This document shows, one piece after another, positions 1-4,700 of a DNA stretch of 10,001 bases. The DNA is taken from positions 1-10,001 of the forward strand of contig JAVBQI010000232.1 in NCBI GenBank assembly GCA_031549145.1, given 5' to 3'. Numbering within the stretch: position 1 is the stretch's first letter; each line of letters begins with the position of its first letter. The DNA is from JAVBSX01 sp031549145. GTDB lineage: Bacteria; Planctomycetota; Planctomycetia; Pirellulales; Thermoguttaceae. The notes beneath the pieces are model-generated. The model saw only the letters and a program-made list of their open reading frames with translations. It ran no database searches and was not told where the DNA came from. A program made the position numbers and the translations under genes.

Positions 1-288
1 CCCTTTGAGATTGTCGTCTTTCGCGACCCCGGCGAGAAAATCATCGATTCGCGGTTGGAACGAATCGCTGACGGCGACGACCTTCGCGGCATCGAGCGGC
101 CGGACCGCGTTCGGATAAAGGTCCCGGCATCGCCCGCCGAGACCGATCAGGCCGAGAAGCACTTTTTCGTTGGCTCCGGTCCGGCCCGGCTTGCCGAGCA
201 CCGTCGAGGGAACAAAATACGGGGCCGCGAGCGCCGCGGCCGAAACGCCGAGAAATCCCCGGCGCGAGAGAGAATGGTTCGATTTCAT
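1..288 (-). CDS. Tat-exported Gfo/Idh/MocA family oxidoreductase, N-terminal part (runs off left edge)
   Basis: Partial gene; the first 96 codons are visible and stay open to the window edge. The protein opens MKSNHSLSRRGFLG, a twin-arginine signal (SRRGFLG, residues 8-14). A short Ala-rich hydrophobic stretch (about 16-27) follows, with probable cleavage near TVLG-KPG (29-34). Then comes the Rossmann beta strand and dinucleotide loop VLLGLIGLGGR (residues 43-53), typical of the NAD(P)-binding domain of Gfo/Idh/MocA dehydrogenases, and a second strand KVVAVSD (69-75). Family members oxidise or epimerise sugars and cyclitols; the exported planctomycete versions act outside the cytoplasm and mostly have unknown substrates. 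The ATG at 286-288 is chosen because the Tat motif follows directly. A weak AAAGGG lies 10 nt upstream (299-304). The C-terminal half is not visible, so the substrate class cannot be assigned. Confidence 0.88.
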   Translation of the reverse strand, partial: MKSNHSLSRRGFLGVSAAALAAPYFVPSTVLGKPGRTGANEKVLLGLIGLGGRCRDLYPNAVRPLDAAKVVAVSDSFQPRIDDFLAGVAKDDNLKG

Positions 289-435
289 ATTTGGAAAACC
301 CTTTGTAGGAAAATGAAAGAATCGTTACGAAAAAAGCCGACGACATCCCTTCAAGCTAACCGAAACGCCGCAGCGGAGCAAGACCCGGTTTGAGAAGAGC
401 GGCCAGACGAACGACGAAAGTTCGAAATCGAATCA

Positions 436-495
436 GAGCCGCGCCCGTAAGGAAGCGGTTGCCCTGCGAAAACCACTCCCTTACGGTCGCGGCTC
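436..495. repeat. Hyphenated palindrome, 25-bp arms, 10-nt loop
   Basis: The arms at 436-460 and 471-495 are inverted copies with 22 of 25 positions complementary; the loop is 461-470. Read as minus-strand RNA, two of the three mismatches become G-U wobbles, so nearly the whole stem could pair. It lies 31 nt beyond the mutY stop codon on mutY's transcribed strand, so it could end or stabilise that transcript. No T-run follows, so it is not a classical intrinsic terminator. The GC-rich core around CCGTAAGG/CCTTACGG suggests a dispersed REP-like element; this is inference from a single copy. Confidence 0.65.
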
Positions 496-525
496 GGATC
501 GCGTTGTTTGAAGGTCAATAACCCC

Positions 526-1617
526 TCAGCCGTCCGCGAGCGATTCGGCCAACTGCCGGCCGGTTGAATTGAGCGGCAGCTCCTTCAGCTCCGCGAGCGA
601 GACCCAACGGGTTTCGTAGGCCGCCTTGCCGCAGCGCCCCAGATCGGTTCCCTCGAAAAAACGAAGCGTGATCTTGAATCGGGTGACCGTATGCCGCAGC
701 GTCGCGATCGTTCGGCCCAAAACGATGTTGCGGCCGGTCATTTGCGAGAGCATCTCCGGACGGTCTTCGCGGAATCGCGGGAAATCCCACAGCCCGGCCC
801 AACGGACCCCTTCGGGATAGCGGAGGAGGAGCACTTTTTTGCCGCGACGAAGCAGCACGGCGATTTCGGTCGTCTCTTCGAAGGTCGGTTTCTTTTTCGG
901 AGCCGGGATTTCGTTTTGCAAACCGGCCTCGGCGCAACGGCAGAGCGAAACCAAAGGGCAACCTTCCGAACCGGCGTCGGCCCACAACGTTTTCTCGCAA
1001 AGGCAAGCCGGGCGTTTCGGCAGGCAGACGCGCGAGCCGAGGTCCATAAGAGCCTGGTTGAAGTCGCCGATCGCTTTTTTCGGCAACACTTTTTCCGCCA
1101 TTTCCCAAAGCAGAGCATTGGTTTCCGATTGCGCCGGATCCGAACGGAGCCCGAGCAGCCGGGCATGCAGCCGGATCGTGTTCGCTTCGAGAATCGGGCG
1201 CCGTTTTTCGAACGCGATCGAAAGAATCGCCCCGGCCGTGTACCGACCGATCCCGGGGAGGTTCAAGACCGCCTCGAAATCTTCGGGAAACGTTCCGCCG
1301 TATTGTTCGAGAACGACCGCGGCCGCCCGATGCAGTTGAGCGGCCCGGCGGTAGTACCCGAGTCCTTCCCAAAGCCGGTACACTTCGGCCAAATCGGCTT
1401 CGGCGAGCGATTTGACATCCGGAAAGCGATCGAGAAACCGCCGATAATACCCGCCGACCGCCGCCGTCGTCGTCTGCTGCAACATGATTTCGCTGACCCA
1501 AATTTCATAAGGATCGCGAGTTCCCCGCCAAGGGAGATCGCGGGCGTTACGGGCGAACCAATTCCGGACGGCCAAGCGCAGCCGACGAAACCAGGACGAA
1601 TCAGGCCAATCGAACAT
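526..1617 (-). CDS. mutY: A/G-specific adenine DNA glycosylase MutY
   Basis: Removes adenine mispaired with 8-oxoguanine in base excision repair (GO system), in the cytoplasm on DNA. The protein has 363 aa, close to the family's usual length. Visible features in order: DLPWRG (27-32) near the N-terminus; WVSEIMLQQT (40-49) with catalytic Glu43; the helix-hairpin-helix LNLPGIGRYTAGAI (118-131); the active-site segment PILEANTIR (141-149); a Cys cluster C198, C205, C220, C226; and a C-terminal NUDIX-like domain with WAGLWDFP (273-280) and RHTVTRF (308-314). Three points are odd. The catalytic Asp of LDGNV is Glu144. The second and third Fe-S cysteines are 14 residues apart instead of 2. The 8-oxoG-sensing FSH loop reads VTR (311-313). 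Start is ATG at 1615-1617; no Shine-Dalgarno is evident. It stands alone, divergent from the ATP-grasp locus. Confidence 0.95.
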   Translation of the reverse strand: MFDWPDSSWFRRLRLAVRNWFARNARDLPWRGTRDPYEIWVSEIMLQQTTTAAVGGYYRRFLDRFPDVKSLAEADLAEVYRLWEGLGYYRRAAQLHRAAAVVLEQYGGTFPEDFEAVLNLPGIGRYTAGAILSIAFEKRRPILEANTIRLHARLLGLRSDPAQSETNALLWEMAEKVLPKKAIGDFNQALMDLGSRVCLPKRPACLCEKTLWADAGSEGCPLVSLCRCAEAGLQNEIPAPKKKPTFEETTEIAVLLRRGKKVLLLRYPEGVRWAGLWDFPRFREDRPEMLSQMTGRNIVLGRTIATLRHTVTRFKITLRFFEGTDLGRCGKAAYETRWVSLAELKELPLNSTGRQLAESLADG

Positions 1618-1748
1618 AAGAATTTTGTTGTAGGATTTTGAAAAAAGCGAGAACGTATCTTAACAAAAGACCAAACGAAGGCAACCCGCCGACATCGAGT
1701 CGCTGAGAATCGCAAAGCCGGCCGATTTGAAATTTTTCTGAAAATCTC

Positions 1749-1777
1749 TTGCCTCAGGGATACGATCGGTGTATAAA
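1749..1777 (+). promoter_or_regulatory. Candidate sigma70-type promoter for the ATP-grasp gene
   Basis: TTGCCT (1749-1754) and TATAAA (1772-1777) are separated by exactly 17 nt, each with at most two departures from the -35 and -10 consensus. They lie in the AT-richer divergent region between mutY and the plus-strand gene. A start near 1784 would leave a leader of about 217 nt before the ATG at 2001. Based on motif match only. Confidence 0.45.
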
Positions 1778-1783
1778 ACCGTG

Positions 1784-2000
1784 CAACTTAGCAGCTTACG
1801 GAGTCCCAGATAAAAAATGGCCTCTTTGCAACCGTTGCGAGAAGTCGCATTTTCCGAATTCGCCCTGAAAGGCCGAAGAGTCGAAATTTTACGTTGGGCT
1901 TTTTTGCGATACTCTCAAGAAGAGTTCAATTTTTTTCTGGATATCAGTAGTACATATTATTTCGTGAAATGCTCAAGCAAGTTTTGGCCCCATCGCGACG
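1784..2000 (+). other. Long presumed 5' leader, no convincing gene
   Basis: This forms most of the 383-bp gene-free stretch 1618-2000. If the promoter at 1749-1777 is used, these bases are an untranslated leader. An ATG at 1817 opens a frame, but it runs on into the out-of-frame interior of the ATP-grasp gene and its product matches nothing I recognise. A weak 5-bp hairpin (ACTCT/AGAGT) lies near 1912-1927. I see no riboswitch fold, attenuator or Shine-Dalgarno just upstream of 2001. The rest of the stretch (1618-1748) holds the unresolved mutY promoter. Confidence 0.3.
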
Positions 2001-3251
2001 ATGACGAAAAAATACGTTTTGATTGTCGAGCCTGTTTCCTCCGGTCGTTTCTATCTCGATGCCGTCCACGAAATCGGCTTGGGTTCGATCGGTTTCCTCC
2101 CCTGTTTGCCCGAGGCGGGACCGGCCTACCTCGAACTGCGCGAGTCCCTTGTCGCGCGGTATGTAACCCCCAAGGCCGATCTGGTCCTTCGCCCGAAAAC
2201 CGATCAATGGGAGGAAACCGTGCGACTCCTGGCCCCCTTCGCCGATTCGATTCTCGCCGTCGTCGTCGGGAGCGAGATCGGCGTGTTCGAGGCCGATCGC
2301 ATCGCCCGGCATCTGCAACTGCCCGGCAATGCGCCCGAGACATCCGCTCTGCGGCGCGATAAACTGCAAATGCAAGAAGCCCTCCGCCGAGCAGGACTTC
2401 CGTCGATCCGATCCTGCGCCGTCCGATCGGTCGAGGAAGGGCTTCGTTTTGCCGAACAACTCGGAACCTATCCGATCGTCGTCAAAAACCTTTCCGGAAG
2501 CGCAACGGCCGGGCTCCACTTTTGCGATTCCGAAACCCAGCTCCGCGGTATTCTCGAACAGGAATTGACCGAAACCGATTTTTTCGGCGTCCGGAACGAA
2601 TCCGTTCTGCTCCAGGAAATGATTTCGGGCACGGAATACGTCGTCAACACCGTTTCACGCGGCGGGGCTCACCAGTTGACGGACATGTGGGTCTACAACA
2701 AGATCACGGTCGGCGATTTGGGACACGCCTACGATTCCGTGAAGCTCATCACGCATCCGACGGAAGAGCATGAAAGAATCATCGATGCGGCAAAACAGGC
2801 GATCACCGCATTGGGAATCGAGTACGGTCCCGCGCATTCCGAAATCATGCTCTCGCCGAACGGCCCGGTCCTGATCGAAACCGGGGCGCGTCCGATGGGC
2901 GGCTGCTTCCCGCCGCCGCTCTTGAAAGAATGTCTCGGACATTATATCGTCGATCGGTCGTTGGAAGCGTATCTTTTTCCGGAACGGTTTGAAAAACGGT
3001 TGCACGAAAAATACCGACCGTCGAAGGGGTTCCTGTTCAAATATCATCTCGCCCGACAAGAAAAAAATCGATTCACTTCCCTTGCTCTCCTTCGCCCGGC
3101 ATCTGCCGTCGATCCGCGTCGGACATCTGACGGAGACGTTGGAGTCGCTTCTCGTCGACCGAACGGTCGATTTGCTGACGACGCCCGGCTCGCTGTGCCT
3201 GATTCACGAGGACGAGGAAATCCTGCTGCGGGACTATCGATTCTTGCGTGA
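2001..3251 (+). CDS. ATP-grasp ligase (amino-acid ligase type), 5' part of a frameshifted gene
   Basis: ATP-grasp enzymes use ATP to form an acyl-phosphate and join a carboxylate to an amine; this one resembles the carnosine-synthase/L-amino-acid-ligase branch. Visible features: pre-ATP-grasp start KKYVLIVEPVSSG (3-15); YPIVVKNLSGSATAGL (157-172) with the nucleotide-binding Lys162 and glycine loop; VLLQEMISGTEYVV (202-215), the adenine-side strand; GPAHSEIML (276-284) and GPVLIETGARPMGG (288-301), carrying the Mg-binding acidic residues Glu281 and Glu293. The sequence is convincing to about residue 353. After the seven-A run at 3061-3067 this frame becomes an Arg/Pro/Ala-rich stretch that ends at 3251, while the homologous continuation appears in another frame (see the 2989-3711 entry). 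Start ATG 2001: the frame upstream reaches a stop at 1965-1967 with no other start; no Shine-Dalgarno. The exact substrate is unknown. Confidence 0.85.
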   Translation: MTKKYVLIVEPVSSGRFYLDAVHEIGLGSIGFLPCLPEAGPAYLELRESLVARYVTPKADLVLRPKTDQWEETVRLLAPFADSILAVVVGSEIGVFEADRIARHLQLPGNAPETSALRRDKLQMQEALRRAGLPSIRSCAVRSVEEGLRFAEQLGTYPIVVKNLSGSATAGLHFCDSETQLRGILEQELTETDFFGVRNESVLLQEMISGTEYVVNTVSRGGAHQLTDMWVYNKITVGDLGHAYDSVKLITHPTEEHERIIDAAKQAITALGIEYGPAHSEIMLSPNGPVLIETGARPMGGCFPPPLLKECLGHYIVDRSLEAYLFPERFEKRLHEKYRPSKGFLFKYHLARQEKNRFTSLALLRPASAVDPRRTSDGDVGVASRRPNGRFADDARLAVPDSRGRGNPAAGLSILA

Positions 3252-3711
3252 ATTGGAAACGGAGCATTTTCATCTCCTTTTTTCGGACGGGGCAACCGTT
3301 TCCGGCCTTGAAGAAGCGTCGCTCGACGCCCGGGAAATGCAGGCACTGTTCGGCACGGTTTTCGATCCGTCGAAATCGAACGCCTGGCACATCACGACCT
3401 TGGAGACGACGCGGGAACTCAAGGAATCCTATCCGCTTTGGAACCATGTCCGCGACACGGAGTTTCCTCGCGAGGCCGTGATCGAAAACCTGGTGATCAC
3501 CGGGATCGCTCCCCGCCCCGATCCGGAGTCGTTGATCGATTTTCTGGACAAACTGGGATCGCAAACCGTTCCCGGCGGAACCTTGACGCTGGTCGCCGGG
3601 GAAACGGGAATGACGCCCGGCGACTGGAAAATCATCTTGAGAATCCTGGGGTGGGACATCGAACCAGGAGAAGGTCGGTTCGTTCGCGCCGCCCGTCGAA
3701 CCGACGAATAG
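2989..3711 (+). CDS. 3' part of the frameshifted ATP-grasp gene (meaningful from about 3067)
   Basis: This frame continues the ATP-grasp protein. From about 3067 it reads IDSLPLLSFARHLPSI, then DRTVDLLTTPGSLCLIHEDEEIL, the C-terminal lobe typical of carnosine-synthase-like ATP-grasp proteins (a TVDL-TxPG--L-HED pattern). Residues encoded before 3067 (opening MKNGCTKNTDRRRG) are out-of-frame translation of the upstream domain, so the ATG at 2989 is probably not a real start. About 140 further residues follow. The last 70 or so (ENLVITGIAPRPDPE, VPGGTLTLVAGETG, ILGWDIEPGEGRF) resemble the end of a class I methyltransferase fold, but no SAM-binding motif I is present. Removing one A from the 3061-3067 run would join both frames into about 569 aa. 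It converges on the methyltransferase gene, with 4 bp between the stop codons. Confidence 0.7.
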   Translation: MKNGCTKNTDRRRGSCSNIISPDKKKIDSLPLLSFARHLPSIRVGHLTETLESLLVDRTVDLLTTPGSLCLIHEDEEILLRDYRFLRELETEHFHLLFSDGATVSGLEEASLDAREMQALFGTVFDPSKSNAWHITTLETTRELKESYPLWNHVRDTEFPREAVIENLVITGIAPRPDPESLIDFLDKLGSQTVPGGTLTLVAGETGMTPGDWKIILRILGWDIEPGEGRFVRAARRTDE

Positions 3712-3715
3712 TCGC

Positions 3716-4474
3716 TCATTTCTTTTTCGCGACGAAAATGATTCGATCTTCGCCGCCGGTAAACGGCCGGAAATGTTCCGCGTAAGCGGCGACGAACTCC
3801 AGTCCCGCTTCCGCGGCGAGCGCGCGAAGTTCGTCCAAGGAGTAAAGACGCATCGACATGATGATATCCGGTCCGCCTTGACGGGAGGGAAACGGATAGA
3901 CGATGCTTTTCGTAACGGGGTCGAGGCCTCCGACCGTCGTGTGTCCGTCTTCGAAGGTTTTCGTGAACGACATACCGCCCTGTCGTTCCGGGTTGGGGTT
4001 GTCCGTAACGAACACACCGCCCGGCTTCAGGCATTCCGCGAAGCGAACCAGCAGCCGCCTGTTTTCCTCGTCGGAGAAATACCCGAAACTGCCGTACCAG
4101 TTCAGGAGCAGATCGCAACCGCCCGGATAACGGACCTCGCGCATATCGCCGATTCGGAAAGTCGCTTTCAGTCCTTCTTTTTGAAACGTGTCTTCCGCCT
4201 GTCGAACGAAATGCTCGTTCAGGTCCCAACCGGTGATGTCGGCTCCGACCCGGGCGAGCGGAAGCGAGACCAGCCCCCGACCGCAGGGGCAGTCGAGAAC
4301 TTTCGTGGAAGCCCCGACGTTGAAATGCGAGGCGATTTCTTCGCCGACTTCCAGGCTGATGTGATCCGACGAAAGCCAGACGCTGTCGTCGATTTTGCAA
4401 AACCAGTCCGGCGTCACCGAAAGCGGTTCGCGCGGCCCGCCGTTGGCACGAGGATCGTCGTTCTCGGAAGACAT
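3716..4474 (-). CDS. Class I SAM-dependent methyltransferase
   Basis: The protein has 252 aa and transfers a methyl group from S-adenosylmethionine; the acceptor is unknown. Motif I is KVLDCPCGRGLVSLPLA (58-74), the glycine-rich SAM loop, here with Asp-Cys-Pro-Cys-Gly-Arg-Gly. Asp84 in ADITGWDLN (78-86) is the acidic residue expected to bind the ribose. IGDMREV (108-114) supplies the adenine-side Asp110, CDLLLNWYGSFGYF (120-133) is motif IV, and LKPGGVFV (149-156) is the post-motif strand. The C-terminal half has VYPFPSRQGGPD and an SLDEL--LAAEAGL segment common in small-molecule methyltransferases (Methyltransf_25/11 type). The first 35 residues are an uncharacteristic extension. Start ATG 4472-4474 with no visible Shine-Dalgarno. 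It overlaps nothing and converges on the ATP-grasp locus, which suggests, without proving, a shared pathway. Confidence 0.9.
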   Translation of the reverse strand: MSSENDDPRANGGPREPLSVTPDWFCKIDDSVWLSSDHISLEVGEEIASHFNVGASTKVLDCPCGRGLVSLPLARVGADITGWDLNEHFVRQAEDTFQKEGLKATFRIGDMREVRYPGGCDLLLNWYGSFGYFSDEENRRLLVRFAECLKPGGVFVTDNPNPERQGGMSFTKTFEDGHTTVGGLDPVTKSIVYPFPSRQGGPDIIMSMRLYSLDELRALAAEAGLEFVAAYAEHFRPFTGGEDRIIFVAKKK

Positions 4475-4597
4475 GTCATTTTACGAGGTTGGTGATTTCA
4501 AAGAAAATCAGGAGAATAACCGTATTGATTTTATCGTTTTTTTTCGAATGAAACAAGTTTTTCTCTATTGATCTTCATACAAAACGAACACCGCATA

Positions 4598-4675
4598 CAG
4601 CAGCCCGAAGCGTAAGCGCCGGGTTTGTTCCGCATCTCCGCCCCGAAAACCGGGCGCTCACGCTTCCGGCTGCTG
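4598..4675. repeat. Hyphenated palindrome, 29-bp arms, 20-nt loop
   Basis: The arms at 4598-4626 and 4647-4675 pair at 26 of 29 positions; the loop is 4627-4646. The arms contain GAAGCGTAAGCGCC and its near inverted copy GGGCGCTCACGCTTCC. From general knowledge of planctomycete intergenic DNA this resembles a dispersed GAAGCGTGAGCGCC-type palindrome. It sits 25 nt past the rhamnosidase stop and before the methyltransferase start, so it could act as a terminator or mRNA-stabilising hairpin for the rhamnosidase transcript. No T-run directly follows on that strand. It is unrelated in sequence to the palindrome at 436-495. Confidence 0.7.
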
Positions 4676-4700
4676 CCCTGATTCGTCATTTTTCTGTAAC

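Noticed and set aside
691..1641. Long plus-strand open frame opposite mutY (316 codons)
   Set aside because: It is the antisense shadow of mutY, with Arg/Phe/Pro-rich content and no domain.
1817..2362. Plus-strand open frame of 181 codons that starts in the leader
   Set aside because: Most of it overlaps the ATP-grasp coding region in another frame and becomes Arg/Pro-rich there; the leader part matches no family I know.
3712..3740. Short GTCGC/GCGAC inverted repeat at the convergent stop codons
   Set aside because: The stem is only 5 bp with a 13-nt loop, within chance expectation.
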